A stretch of DNA of 64,000 nt from HK1 sp965202875 (GCA_965202875.1 OZ241870.1:1674001-1738000); one strand, 5' to 3'; shown: positions 9,557-18,656, counted from the stretch's first letter. Translations and numbers: made by a program. Notes: generated by a model not told the origin, from the letters alone.

Positions 9557-11554
9557 TCAGCCTCGGTCGCCGGTGAAATGCTTGTAGATGGCGATCAGCT
9601 CCTCCGGCTGGAAGTTGATGATGACGATCTCCTGCCCGGGGTAGATGCGATCGGGATTGCGCCCCATGCGGTTCTCGCGGAAGTTGTAGACGAACGACTG
9701 CCGGGTCTTGTCGTGGATCAGGACGCCAAGAAAGGAGCTCGACTGATCGTCGCGCTTCTCGTCCGCCTCCAGCGGGATGCGCACGGAGTAGGTCTCGATC
9801 TGCTCGCCGCGCCGGATCGCCATGCCGCGGGCGAAATTCTCCACGAGCCCGGATTGGACGATGCCCCAGATCCCCTGTTCGTCGGTGGAGCGCACGGTGC
9901 GGATGTAGAACACGGAGTCGGGATGTTCTTCCTTCTGCCTCTGCAACAGATCCGCCAGTGTCGCCGCTTCGATCCGGTAAGGCTCCGTGATGACGCTCAG
10001 GAACGCATCGGGATCTTCCTCGCTCTCCAGCAGTTCGCCCAGCGTCGTCACCTCGAAGTGCCGCACCGTCTTGACGATCGAGATCGGCTGTTCGGGCTCG
10101 GCCATCATGCGTTCCAGCAGTTCACGCACCGTGACCTGCTCGATGCGCTCGACGGTGTCCGCCGCCGGGGTGTTCCCCGATGATGCCTCCCTGTCTTCCA
10201 CCACCTCGGCGCCCACTTGCTCAGGACGTTCCAGGACGTTGCCCGGTGTCTCGACCGTTCCTCCGGTTTCGGCGCGGGACTCCTCCGGCCTCACCACGAT
10301 CCGCGCCGGGGCTTCGGAATCCCTGCCCGCCCTGGCGATGAGCCGCACCGGTCGGGTCGGGACCTTCTCCGGCGCCTCGACATCCACCGCCGCATCGGTG
10401 CCGGACGGTTCCGGTCTTGCCTGAACCCGCGCCGGCGCTTCGGCATCCACGCCCGGCTCGGCGGTGAGCTGCACCGGTCGGGTCGGGTCCTTCTCCGGCG
10501 CTTCGACATCCACGCCCGGCTTGGCGATGAGCCGCACCGGTCGGGTCGGGACCTTCTCCGGCGTCTCGCCGCTCACCCCCGCCCCGACGCCGGACAGCTC
10601 CGGTCTGACCTGAACCCGCGCCGGCACTTCAGGGGCCTCGCCCGCCCCGGCGATGAGCTGCACCGGTCGGGTCGGGGCGATCTCCGGCGTCTCGCCGCTT
10701 ACCCCCGCTCCGGCCCCGGATGGCTCCGGTGTTGCCGCGACCTGTGCCGAATCCTCACCCACCTCGGCCTCCAGCCGCCCCGGCCTGACCAGAACCCGCG
10801 CCGGCACTTCAGGGTCCCCCACCGCTCCGGCGATGAGCTGCACCGGCTTCGTCGGATCCTTCTCCGGTGTTGCACCTTCTTCCTCCGCCTCGGCGCCGGA
10901 CGACTCCGGCCTGACCAGAACCCCCGCCGGTACTTCGGCGTCTCCGAGCGCCCTGGCGATGCGCTGCTCCGGACCCACCGGCGTGCTCCGCGGTTCCTCG
11001 CCGCCCTCTTCCGCTCCGCTGTCGAGTGGCTCCGGATTCACCACCCGCACCGTCGCATCGAGGTCCCCGCCCGACTCTGCAATGAGCTGCTCAGGAGTAA
11101 CGCTCTCGATCTGCTCGACTTCGCGGACGATGGTGATGGGCGTATCCGTTTCGAGGGTCTCATCGCCGGCGAGCGCGCGGACAGGAACGCGCTCGATGAT
11201 GTCATCCGGCACCAGCGAGAGCATCTGCTCCTCGGAGACGAAGTGGTCCGCCTTCTCGACGGGGACGGGCTGCGGCGTGGGCTCGGTCAGGGTCTCGACG
11301 TACTGCCTTGCTTCAGCCTCGATCCCGACGGGCTCGGGCGCCGTCGTTCGGGCCCGGCCCTCGGGCGGCGCCTCGGCAGTGTCGGGGTCGGTGCCGGAGG
11401 CCGTGGCCGGCGAGGCCGGACCGGAGTCCGCTTCGGTGGAAGGCGCAACGGCCTCCACCGGTGTCGCCTCCGGTGGTGGTTCGGAGCGCGTCAGGAAATA
11501 CAGCCCGACTGCGGCCGCCGCAACGAGGACAAGGACGGTAAGCGTTCCGCGCAT
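9557..11554 (-). CDS. membrane-anchored repeat protein with a conserved LysM-like C-terminal region
   Basis: The 665-residue product has an N-terminal signal anchor (TLTVLVLVAAAAVGLYFL). A Pro/Glu/Ala-rich linker follows, then about 300 residues of degenerate tandem units of the type PARVQVRPELSG ... ETPEKVPTRPVRLIA. After the repeats come short homologous segments (VTVRELLERMMAEPEQPISI, VTTLGELLESEEDPDAFLS, EAATLADLLQRQ). The globular C-terminus ends in RMGRNPDRIYPGQEIVI, which resembles a LysM motif and would suit peptidoglycan binding. It is probably a periplasmic protein tethered to the inner membrane. Function unknown. The repeat array would be expected to vary in copy number between strains. 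Confidence 0.75.
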   Translation of the reverse strand: MRGTLTVLVLVAAAAVGLYFLTRSEPPPEATPVEAVAPSTEADSGPASPATASGTDPDTAEAPPEGRARTTAPEPVGIEAEARQYVETLTEPTPQPVPVEKADHFVSEEQMLSLVPDDIIERVPVRALAGDETLETDTPITIVREVEQIESVTPEQLIAESGGDLDATVRVVNPEPLDSGAEEGGEEPRSTPVGPEQRIARALGDAEVPAGVLVRPESSGAEAEEEGATPEKDPTKPVQLIAGAVGDPEVPARVLVRPGRLEAEVGEDSAQVAATPEPSGAGAGVSGETPEIAPTRPVQLIAGAGEAPEVPARVQVRPELSGVGAGVSGETPEKVPTRPVRLIAKPGVDVEAPEKDPTRPVQLTAEPGVDAEAPARVQARPEPSGTDAAVDVEAPEKVPTRPVRLIARAGRDSEAPARIVVRPEESRAETGGTVETPGNVLERPEQVGAEVVEDREASSGNTPAADTVERIEQVTVRELLERMMAEPEQPISIVKTVRHFEVTTLGELLESEEDPDAFLSVITEPYRIEAATLADLLQRQKEEHPDSVFYIRTVRSTDEQGIWGIVQSGLVENFARGMAIRRGEQIETYSVRIPLEADEKRDDQSSSFLGVLIHDKTRQSFVYNFRENRMGRNPDRIYPGQEIVIINFQPEELIAIYKHFTGDRG
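10270..11010. repeat. intragenic degenerate tandem repeats
   Basis: This segment of the membrane-anchored gene is made of related coding units carrying GACCCGACCGGTGC- and GAGCTGCACCGG-type blocks, repeated at irregular spacing of about 100-150 bases. All keep the reading frame. Confidence 0.7.
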
Positions 11555-11763
11555 CGCTCGACCTCCTGGCCCGGCATGGCGATCGGCGCCGGCGCCTTTA
11601 CCCGGCCGTCCCGCGCCCGGTCGACCGGGGGGCGTATGCGTCGACCGTCACCTTCGGGGCCACGCATCGCCCGTCATTTTCGGGTCCAGACATCGGAGCC
11701 GCGCCAAGCGCGTGGAGAGCAAGACGGCCCGGCCCCCCTGCCGCATCCCCGGATGATACTCCA

Positions 11764-12699
11764 TCAATCTTCCTCCTTCCGGCCGAATGCCCGCTCCTTC
11801 GCCTTGATGATCGCGGTCACCACCTCGTTGTACGGCGCGGCGGTGCCCACTTCGCGCGCGACCACGGGAACCATCCCGTTGATCGCATCGATCTCCGAGC
11901 GCCGCTTCGCGAGGTGGTCCTGGAGCATTGAAGGACGACTGTCCGGGAGCTTCTCGCCGAAGGCGCGCACGTACGCGATCGGCTCGTCGAACGAGAAGCG
12001 GATCCCCTTCGCGACGCCGGCCGCGCAGGCTTCCGCCGCGCAACCGCTCGCGACCTTCCAGGCGTCCTCGTTCCCGAGCACTTCGCCGACGGTGCACTCG
12101 AACACCGTGCTGGAGCCGCTGTACGCGACGTTGCAGACGAACTTCTCCCACACGAGCTGGTGGATGTCATCGAAGCACTTGACGTTGAAGCCGGCGGCTC
12201 GCCACACCTCGCCGAGCCGCTCCAGCCGCGCGGTGATCCCGCCTCCGAGCTCTCCGAGCCGGATCAGCTCCATGCCGTTGTGGTGCGCGTGCCCCGGGCC
12301 GCGGATGGACGCGCCGAAGCCCTCCGCGACGCCGAGCAGCACGTTGTCCGGAGGCAGGTGCCGGCAGATCCGCTCCGCCGCGCCGAGGCCGTTCTGGATC
12401 GTGAACACAAGGGTGTCGTCCCGCAGCAGCGGCCCGATCGAGGCGGCGGCCGACGCCACCCCCTCCGCCTTGGTCGCGATGATCACCAGATCGCAAGGCC
12501 CCGGCTCGGACGCATCCGTCGTCGCGTCGATCCGGACGGTGCGGTCGCCGCCCGCGCCTTCGACGCGGAGCCCCCGGTCGCGGATCGCATCGACGTGCTC
12601 CCGCCACGTGTCCACCGCCCAGACTTCGTTCCCGGCCCCGGCGAAGCGTCCCGCGTACACGGAGCCCATCGCCCCGGCGCCGACCACGGCAATTTTCAT
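11764..12699 (-). CDS. 2-dehydropantoate 2-reductase family protein (ketopantoate reductase)
   Basis: This 311-residue NADPH-dependent reductase makes pantoate from ketopantoate (pantothenate/CoA synthesis) or acts on a similar 2-oxo acid. The Rossmann motif VVGAGAMGSVYAGRFAGAG is at residues 5-23 and TIQNGLGAAE marks the substrate region. The conserved Lys segments ATKAEGV (Lys77) and VWEKFVCNVAYS are present. The C-terminal helical domain includes RRSEIDAINGMVPVVAREVG, the classic ending of the fold. ATG 12699 is preceded by GGGAGGGACGGG. The family has many paralogues, so the exact substrate is not certain. Confidence 0.88.
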   Translation of the reverse strand: MKIAVVGAGAMGSVYAGRFAGAGNEVWAVDTWREHVDAIRDRGLRVEGAGGDRTVRIDATTDASEPGPCDLVIIATKAEGVASAAASIGPLLRDDTLVFTIQNGLGAAERICRHLPPDNVLLGVAEGFGASIRGPGHAHHNGMELIRLGELGGGITARLERLGEVWRAAGFNVKCFDDIHQLVWEKFVCNVAYSGSSTVFECTVGEVLGNEDAWKVASGCAAEACAAGVAKGIRFSFDEPIAYVRAFGEKLPDSRPSMLQDHLAKRRSEIDAINGMVPVVAREVGTAAPYNEVVTAIIKAKERAFGRKEED

Positions 12700-13055
12700 C
12701 CCGTCCCTCCCATTGCCGTGAATGCGTTCACCGGAAACGCACCGAGCACGAGCCGGTCCCGGCGAACACCGCGCTCCATTCGTCGCCCCGCGATGCCGCG
12801 TCGAACGAGAGTCTGCCGACGATCCAGGGTGGGGAGTGTTTGACCACCCCGGCAGCCTGCCCGGAGGCGGTCGGCCGCTCCCCTGACGCTCATTCCATCT
12901 CATCGTATCCGGGTCCCGCGCCGGATACGGCTACCGGGGACTATAGCCGCCGCTCCGGTGCCGGTCACCCGGGCATCCGCCATCGCCGGACGCCTCTTCC
13001 GGACGCTGCCGCACCCGACCGTTCCGCTGCGCCGACCCAGGACGGAATACCGGCC

Positions 13056-13112
13056 CCCGGGAACAGCGCGTCCTGACGGACGCGGGCGTCTCTCCCGCCT
13101 GGACATCGTGGG
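13056..13112. repeat. dispersed GGGCGTCCCGCCCG-type repeat, copy 2
   Basis: The segment reads GGGAACAGCGCGTCC, then GACGGACGCGGGCGTC and CTCCCGCCTGGAC. It matches the copies near 7626 and 13318 with a few substitutions. Confidence 0.6.
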
Positions 13113-13317
13113 CCTTCGGCCTCCTGGGAACGCAGGGCAACCGCATATAAACCTCATCATTTATCAACACGTTAGAGGAGTCACCATCATTCAGGTCAAT
13201 TCAAAAAAGGGCGCAATCTGGAAAACGAACATGGATCAACACCGTTTTCCATTGGAAATGACCCTTTGAGTCGCATTAACTCACTGAAATCGATATATTT
13301 TAGTGATCTTGCCCTGC

Positions 13318-13381
13318 CTGGGAACGGCGTATCCCTCCGGGACGGCGTGTCCTGTACGGACACGGGCGTCCCGCCCGCATC
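13318..13381. repeat. dispersed GGGCGTCCCGCCCG-type repeat, copy 3 (best conserved)
   Basis: The order is GGGAACGGCGTATCCC, TCCGGGACGGCGTGTCC, GGACACGGGCGTCCCG, CCCGCAT. The GGGCG-TCC-CGCCC core forms a perfect five-pair hairpin. The copy near 21740 shares the GGACGGCGTGTCC block exactly. Confidence 0.7.
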
Positions 13382-13528
13382 GGCCTTGTCGTGGACTTCC
13401 GGCACGAGCGTGCGAGACGCCAGCGCTCCCGTTCGGCCTCTCCGTGCATGCCGTCGTCTTCTGCCGGAGAGAAGCATCCCCATGCCCGGAGGTACGATTC
13501 CTGCACCATCGCCTTCCCGGTACGCCGC

Positions 13529-14227
13529 ATGACCACCAGAGCATCACCGACGCCCGGCGGCGGAAGGCGTCACGGCCCGCCACCGTTGTCTCCGCCACCG
13601 GCACCGGCCGCACGCTTCGTCGAATCGTGCGTCGGGGTACGCGAGCTGCTCGATCGGCTGGAGCGCGAGGACGTCGTGGCGATGCCCGCGCTGACCGGCG
13701 AATACCGCGCCTGGCTGCTCGAGGAGGCGCGCGCCGTGCGCTTTCGCGAGGCCCGCCCCGTGGTCGGCCAGGGCAAGCGCACCGTTCTCCAGCGCATGGG
13801 CGTGTACAACGGCTTCGGGCCCGACAGCCGCTTTCACGATCTGACCGAGGCGTACCAAGCGGTGTGGGACGCCTGGCTCGCTCCAATGAGTCCCTCTCCC
13901 TTCGAATCCCGCCTCGTCTTCAACGATCGGATGCTCCAGGTCTACGATCCCGGCGAGATCGGGATCACCCCGCACGTGGACCGCACCGGCTACCGGAACC
14001 TGATCTGCCTGTTCGTGCTCGAAGGCCGGGGCCGCTTCGGCGTCTGCCGGGACCGGAGCGGACGCGGCGCACGGATCATCGCCCACGAGCCCGGCGACGT
14101 GGTGCTGACCCGTGCCCCGGGATTCAGGGGATCCGATCGCCGCCCGTTCCATTTTGTCGATCGCATCACCGAACGGCGCTACGTGTTCGGGCTGCGGCAC
14201 GAACGGGGCCGGGAGGGGCGAGCATGA
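13529..14227 (+). CDS. 2-oxoglutarate/Fe(II)-dependent oxygenase-like protein
   Basis: This 232-residue protein has a double-stranded beta-helix signature. The HXD iron motif is His149-Val-Asp151 (ITPHVDRTGYRNLICLF). The distal iron ligand is probably His208 in RRPFHFVDRI, with a following Arg (YVFGLRHERG) suited to bind 2-oxoglutarate. The middle contains VLQRMGVYNGFG and LVFNDRMLQVYDPGE, as in plant AlkB/P4H-like small oxygenases. Substrate unknown. ATG 13529 is used; the longer upstream extension is low-complexity and overlaps repeat DNA. It is a single gene with no obvious operon partner. Confidence 0.75.
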   Translation: MTTRASPTPGGGRRHGPPPLSPPPAPAARFVESCVGVRELLDRLEREDVVAMPALTGEYRAWLLEEARAVRFREARPVVGQGKRTVLQRMGVYNGFGPDSRFHDLTEAYQAVWDAWLAPMSPSPFESRLVFNDRMLQVYDPGEIGITPHVDRTGYRNLICLFVLEGRGRFGVCRDRSGRGARIIAHEPGDVVLTRAPGFRGSDRRPFHFVDRITERRYVFGLRHERGREGRA

Positions 14228-14475
14228 GCGCCCGGGGCCCGGCGTGGCGCCCGGCTGCCTCTCGCGCAATCAATCCGTCTTGGCTGCGCCCTGCCAAGTG
14301 CAGGACGCGCCCGGCGCTTGGGCGCGGCTTCCGAACCGATACCGAAAAGCGGCCTGCCCTGGACGGCCTGCCTTGTGGCGAAGCAGGCGATGATCTAGCC
14401 TGCCCTGGACGAGCGGCCGGGCCCGAACGGTTCCGTCGGCGCCGCCGAGGCAAGACCTGACCCGAGGAGAATCCG

Positions 14476-15405
14476 ATGCAACTGAATCAACCGCTGAAGT
14501 CCCGGATCGAATCGCTCATCGAATCCGACCGGGTGGTGCTGTTCATGAAGGGCACGCGGATACAGCCGATGTGCGGCTTCTCCGCCACCACCGTCGGGAT
14601 CCTCGACGCTCTGGTACCGGAGTACACGACGTTCAACGTCCTCGAGGATCAGGGGATCCGGGAGGGCGTCAAGGTGTTTTCCGAATGGCCGACGATCCCG
14701 CAGCTCTACATCGACAAGGAATTCGTCGGCGGCTGCGACATCGTGAAGCAGATGTTCAACAACGGCGAACTCCACGGGATGCTGGGCGTGGAGGCGCCGG
14801 ATCGGACCCCGCCGGAGATTGTCGTCAGCGACACCGCCGCCGCAATCATCGCCAACGCGCTCGACGGGAATCCGGGCAGCGCGGTGCACCTTTCCATCGA
14901 CGGCCGCTGGCAGCACTCGTTCAACCTCGGCCCGGCGGAGGGGCATGAGGTCCGCGCCGAGTCGAACGGGGTCGCGCTGCTGTTCGACGTCGCGTCCGCG
15001 CAGAAAGCGAAGGGGCTCTCGATCGACGTCGAGGAGACCGTTCGGGGGACCGCGTTCAAGATCGACAACCCCAACGCTCCGCCGCCGGTGGGCCGGATGT
15101 CGCCGGCCGAGCTCGACGCCGCGTTGCGCGAGGCAGGCTCCGGACTGACCCTCGTGGACGTGCGGACCTCCGACGAGCGGGCGCGGGCGCGTATCGAGGG
15201 CTCGATGCTGCTCGACGACGAAGCGCTCGGGAAGCTGTCGTCGCTCCCGAAGGACACGCGGCTCGTCTTCTACTGCCACACCGGGGTTCGGAGCCAGTCC
15301 ACGGCCGAGCACTTCCGGGCGGAGGGCTTCACCAACGTGCACAACCTTGCCGGCGGCATCGACGCCTGGTCCCGGGAGGTGGATGCTTCCGTGCCGCGAT
15401 ACTGA
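14476..15405 (+). CDS. three-domain Grx4-type monothiol glutaredoxin / A-type-like / rhodanese protein
   Basis: Residues 1-105 are a monothiol glutaredoxin with the CGFS active site (Cys33), TIPQLYIDKEFVGGCDIVKQ and the usual [2Fe-2S]/glutathione surface. Residues about 110-205 look like an A-type (IscA/HesB) domain (VVSDTAAAIIANAL, GVALLFDVASAQKAKGLSID, GTAFKIDNPNAP) without the three cluster-binding cysteines. Residues 210-309 are a rhodanese domain with its catalytic Cys267 in VFYCHTGVRSQST and the closing NLAGGIDAWSREVD. The protein probably joins Fe-S carriage with sulfur transfer. GAGGAG lies eight bases upstream of the ATG. All three domains are intact in frame, so this is a true fusion. 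The glutaredoxin and rhodanese calls are firm, the middle one moderate. Confidence 0.88.
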   Translation: MQLNQPLKSRIESLIESDRVVLFMKGTRIQPMCGFSATTVGILDALVPEYTTFNVLEDQGIREGVKVFSEWPTIPQLYIDKEFVGGCDIVKQMFNNGELHGMLGVEAPDRTPPEIVVSDTAAAIIANALDGNPGSAVHLSIDGRWQHSFNLGPAEGHEVRAESNGVALLFDVASAQKAKGLSIDVEETVRGTAFKIDNPNAPPPVGRMSPAELDAALREAGSGLTLVDVRTSDERARARIEGSMLLDDEALGKLSSLPKDTRLVFYCHTGVRSQSTAEHFRAEGFTNVHNLAGGIDAWSREVDASVPRY

Positions 15406-15417
15406 GCCCGGCGAGCC

Positions 15418-16178
15418 GGGCCGCAACTCCCCGTACCGGTATCCGAGCCGGCATCGGGAACTCGACGGAGACGGCCAGCCGGTCCGGAACATCGTCGAGA
15501 GCCGCCGCCGCGCCGAATTCATCTCGCCCATCCCCAAGCCGAAGAAACGCGGGGGCAGGAGCTTGGCGGGGCAGGCCCCCCGGGAATCCCTGGTCTTCGA
15601 CGAGGGCAAGGGACTCTCCACCCGCGAGCAGCAGTACGAGCAGCACGCCGGGATCATCAACGGCGTCCGCCGCGAGGTCGACGTCTGGCGCCGGCTGCCG
15701 GACCCGCGGCAGTGGCGGGTGACCCCGGAGACCGCGCGCCTGCTCCAGCACTGGCGCCACCACCGCTTCACCGGCGTCCGCCCCTTCTTCTCCAGGCCGA
15801 GGCGTCGAGACCGCCATCTGGCTGGCCGAGGTCGCCCCCCACGCGGGCCGGTCCGGCCGGCGCTTCCTCCAATACCTGGAGGACGCCGGCGAGGAAGCGA
15901 ATCCGGGGCTGCTCCGCCTCGCGCTCAAGCTTGCCACCGGCGCGGGCAAGATCACCGTGATGGCCGTACTGGTCGCCTGACGGACCGTCAACACGGTGCG
16001 CCGGCCACGGAGCCGCCGGTTCACGCGAGGGTTCCTGGTCGTCGACAAGTTCGAGGGTGTGGTCGAGCCGTTCCTGCGGGAGGCCCGGGCCGAGGCGGGC
16101 CGAAAGCTGGTCATGGCCGGCGGCACCGAGCCGGACCTGGACGACGTTCCGCGCCGCAAGAGTCCGATGCCGCGTGAG
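15418..16178 (+). pseudogene. truncated N-terminal remnant of a DEAD/DEAH restriction helicase (type III-like, BPTD_3080 family)
   Basis: Directly after the glutaredoxin stop, the frames spell the N-terminus of the large restriction-endonuclease helicases. The pieces are ESRRRAEFISPIPKPKKR, LVFDEGKGLSTREQQYE, QWRVTPETARLLQHWRHHR, then after a shift near 15800 ETAIWLAEVAPHAGRSGRRF and ANPGLLRLALKLATGAGKI. The Walker A has Ile where the family has Thr (GAGKI). A stop follows at 15978, then RRFTRGFLVV, after which homology ends. The gene lost most of its length and is clearly dead. It hints that this neighbourhood has hosted restriction systems before. Confidence 0.75.
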
Positions 16179-16180
16179 GC

Positions 16181-16230
16181 CCCTCTGGGAGCGGCGTGTC
16201 CTGGGAGCACGGGCATCCCGCCCGCGTCCG
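16181..16230. repeat. dispersed GGGCATCCCGCCCG-type repeat, copy 4
   Basis: GGGAGCGGCGTGTCC, then GGGAGCACGGGCATCCCG and CCCGCGTCC, lie at the junction after the dead restriction helicase. This marks a likely recombination edge. Confidence 0.6.
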
Positions 16231-16340
16231 TCAGGATGCGCCGCTTCCAGGGCACACCGCGCGGGATCGCGCGCCGGCCGAACCAGGCCGATGGCTCGCC
16301 GCGTCCTGCCGCCCGCCGGTCGAACCGGGCCGGCGGATCT

Positions 16341-17354
16341 TCACGCAGGATCTCCCGCTGCCTGACGGAAATGCGGCTCGATGATCCGATCCATCCACAG
16401 CTCGACCTGCTCCATCTCCGGCGACGCCGGCTGGATGGTCACGTGCTCGATCCCCGCTTCTTCCAGCGCCTTGAGCTTGGCGACGACGTCGCCGATGCCA
16501 CCGAGCAGGTAGCATCCTTGCAGATGCTCCCAAGAACGGTTGGTGCCCATGATGGTCTCCATGGGCTTGCGCTGGATGGAGAGCGCCTTTTCGGTGTCGT
16601 CGGTATCGACCACGTAGCCCGCCTGCACGTGCGCGATGCCGAGGGTGTCCGGATCGCGGCCGACCGTCGGCAGGTGCTCGCGCACCGTCCGGATGTCCCG
16701 CACCGCCCATTCGAGGTTGCCCGAGGCGCGCACCGTGAACACGTCGGCGTGCCTGGCGATGCGGTTCATCACCGACTTCACCATGTACGGCTTGTCGGGC
16801 GAGAGGGGGTCGGGGATGCGCGAGCCGCCGGCCACCCACACCGTGAAGTACCTCTCGGGCCGGGGCTCGATGGTGACGTCCTCGAACTGCCAGTACCGGC
16901 CCTGGAACGAGACGTTCTCCCCCGTGAGCAGCAGCTTCACCGCGTCGAGCACTTCGTCGGTGCGCCGGCCGCGCTCCTTCATCGGGATCCCCATGGCGGT
17001 GAACTCGGGCTCGTTCCAGCCCGGCCCGACCCCGAAGAAGAAACGCCCCTCGGACATGTGGTCCAGGGTCCCCAGCTCCTTGGCGAGCAGCACGGGATGG
17101 CGCAGCGGGACGACGAGGATGTGGGTGCCGATCGGGATGGTCCCGGTGGCGCCGGCCACGCAGCTCAGCACCATCAGCGGGTCCATCCACGAGCCGCCGT
17201 AGAGGCCCGGGGCGCTCAGGAGGTGGTCCCAGACGGTGATCGAGTCGTATCCGAGCGCTTCCGCGCGCTTCGCCATGTCCTTGGTGACGAGGCGGGCCAT
17301 CTTCCGGTCCAGGCCGGGCCAAGTGAAGGTTGGAACCGTCAGTCCGAACTTCAT
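16341..17354 (-). CDS. LLM-class (luciferase-like, probably F420- or FMN-dependent) oxidoreductase
   Basis: This 337-residue TIM-barrel flavin/F420 oxidoreductase starts MKFGLTVPTFTWPGL and has the family segments GYDSITVWDHLLS, PIGTHILVVPLRHPVLLAK, GTLDHMSEGRFFFGVGPGWN and WVAGGSRIP. The C-terminal LGGIGDVVAKLKALEEAGI is typical of the LLM fold. It carries out a hydride transfer on an unknown substrate. Cofactor choice cannot be read from sequence. ATG 17354 is chosen because the family begins at this point and upstream frame content is not family-like. No partner gene lies alongside. Confidence 0.85.
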   Translation of the reverse strand: MKFGLTVPTFTWPGLDRKMARLVTKDMAKRAEALGYDSITVWDHLLSAPGLYGGSWMDPLMVLSCVAGATGTIPIGTHILVVPLRHPVLLAKELGTLDHMSEGRFFFGVGPGWNEPEFTAMGIPMKERGRRTDEVLDAVKLLLTGENVSFQGRYWQFEDVTIEPRPERYFTVWVAGGSRIPDPLSPDKPYMVKSVMNRIARHADVFTVRASGNLEWAVRDIRTVREHLPTVGRDPDTLGIAHVQAGYVVDTDDTEKALSIQRKPMETIMGTNRSWEHLQGCYLLGGIGDVVAKLKALEEAGIEHVTIQPASPEMEQVELWMDRIIEPHFRQAAGDPA

Positions 17355-17602
17355 CGGGTGGGTCTCCTGATTCCGTGTTCGTGGGGCGAAGATACCAGCC
17401 GGAGCGGTCGATATCCGCCCGTGTCGAGCGGACATGGTGCGGGTGTCGAGCAGGCGTCGAGCGGGTTCGAGACCTTCATCCTCGGCCGGCCGCATTCGTG
17501 CCGGGGAGCGAATCTGCGTTCCGGCCGTCCGATCGGCCGTCGTCCCGCTTGCACCGGCGGTAGCGGAAATTGCAATCTCGTGGGGTCGGGGTGGCGTCGG
17601 GC

Positions 17603-17741
17603 TGCGGATGACGCGACTCCTCCGGGCCGTCCGACGGGGCGTGGCCGCGACCACGAAACCGCGTGGGCGCGACTGCGCGCCGTCACGGATGACACGGCTC
17701 TTGCGGACCGGCCGACGATGCGGGGCCGCGACAGGGTGGCG
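17603..17741. repeat. direct repeat of about 50 bases upstream of the ABC ATPase
   Basis: Two imperfect copies (about 17603-17655 and 17691-17741) share a GGATGAC-CG-CT-GG-C-G-CCG layout, CGGGCCGTCCGACGGGGCGT against CGGACCGGCCGACGATGCGG, and a GCCGCGACMR end. They precede the start codon of the ABC gene. Confidence 0.45.
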
Positions 17742-17744
17742 ACA

Positions 17745-18656
17745 TTGAGCGAATACGTGGTGGAGGCACGACGGCTCCTGAAGCGCTTCGGCGACGTAAC
17801 GGTCGTCGACGGCATCGACCTCCGGGTGCCGCGGGGCGGGTGCTTCGGGCTGCTCGGGCCGAACGGAGCCGGCAAGACCACCACGCTTCGGATGATCCTG
17901 GGCCGTGCCGTGCCGAGCGGCGGCACCCTGGCCGTGCTCGGCGAGCCGATGCCGGCCGCGGGCCGCCGGGTACGGGCCCGGATCGGGGTCGTCCCCCAGG
18001 ACGACAACCTCGACCCCGACTTCACGGTGGTGGAGAACCTGCAGGTCTACGCCGGCTACTTCCCGCGCCCGGCCCGCCGGCCGTTGCGGCCCTACCTCAT
18101 GTCGCTGCTGGAGTTCGTCGCCCTCGCGGATCGGGCCGGGGACCGGGTGCAGGACCTGTCGGGCGGCATGAGGCGGCGCCTGGTGATCGCGCGCGCCCTG
18201 GTGAACGACCCCGAGCTGCTCATCCTCGACGAGCCGACGACCGGCCTCGACCCCCAGATCCGCCATCTCGTCTGGTCGCGCCTGCGCGAGCTGAAGGATC
18301 GCGGGACCACGGTGCTGCTCACGACGCATTACATGGAAGAGGCGGAGCGCCTGTGCGACCGGCTCGCGATCATCGACCGGGGGCGCATCCTGGCCGAGGA
18401 CACCCCGCGCGCGCTGGTGGCGGGGGAGGTCGAGCCCAGCGTGGTCGAGGTGCGGGCGGGGTCCAGGCCCCCACCGCCGGAGATCGCCCGCCAGGCCCGG
18501 GTGGAGACCATGGACGGCGTATGGCACTGCCATACGCGCGTTCCGAACGCGGTGCTGGCGAGCCTCCAGCAGTATCCCGGGCTCGAATACCTGCACCGGC
18601 CCGCGAACCTGGAGGACGTGTTCCTGCGCCTGACCGGCCGCGAGCTGCGGGACTGA
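17745..18656 (+). CDS. ABC transporter ATP-binding protein, NodI/DrrA type
   Basis: This 303-residue cytoplasmic ATPase has Walker A GPNGAGKTTTLRMI near residue 38, the Q-loop VVPQDDNLD, signature LSGGMRRRL, Walker B LLILDEPTTGLDP and H-loop TTHYMEEAERLCD. The family also has the extra C-terminal region seen here (LEYLHRPANLEDVFLRLTG). NodI/DrrA ATPases normally pair with an adjacent NodJ-like permease, but none is present; about 800 bases without a clear gene follow. A TTG start at 17745 is preferred because the family begins with (M)SEYVVEARRLLKRFG and AGGGTGG lies just upstream. An ATG at 17718 is the alternative. Confidence 0.88.
   Translation: MSEYVVEARRLLKRFGDVTVVDGIDLRVPRGGCFGLLGPNGAGKTTTLRMILGRAVPSGGTLAVLGEPMPAAGRRVRARIGVVPQDDNLDPDFTVVENLQVYAGYFPRPARRPLRPYLMSLLEFVALADRAGDRVQDLSGGMRRRLVIARALVNDPELLILDEPTTGLDPQIRHLVWSRLRELKDRGTTVLLTTHYMEEAERLCDRLAIIDRGRILAEDTPRALVAGEVEPSVVEVRAGSRPPPPEIARQARVETMDGVWHCHTRVPNAVLASLQQYPGLEYLHRPANLEDVFLRLTGRELRD

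Larger units (their letters stand above)
12700..13528. other. long intergenic region with repeats and an AT-rich island
   Basis: No convincing gene lies in these 830 bases. It holds two copies of the GGGCGTCCCGCCC-type dispersed repeat and, between them (about 13140-13310), an AT-rich patch in an otherwise GC-rich region. The patch contains an inverted repeat (GGAAAACG 13220-13227 / CGTTTTCC 13243-13250) and an overlapping small palindrome TTTCCATTGGAAA. The patch could be a promoter or control region, or a scar of transferred DNA. Confidence 0.5.

Noticed and set aside
10217..12721. 834-codon plus-strand frame across the repeat protein and ketopantoate reductase
   Set aside because: It spans two genes of the other strand, one of which is a well-conserved enzyme, so it cannot be the real coding frame.
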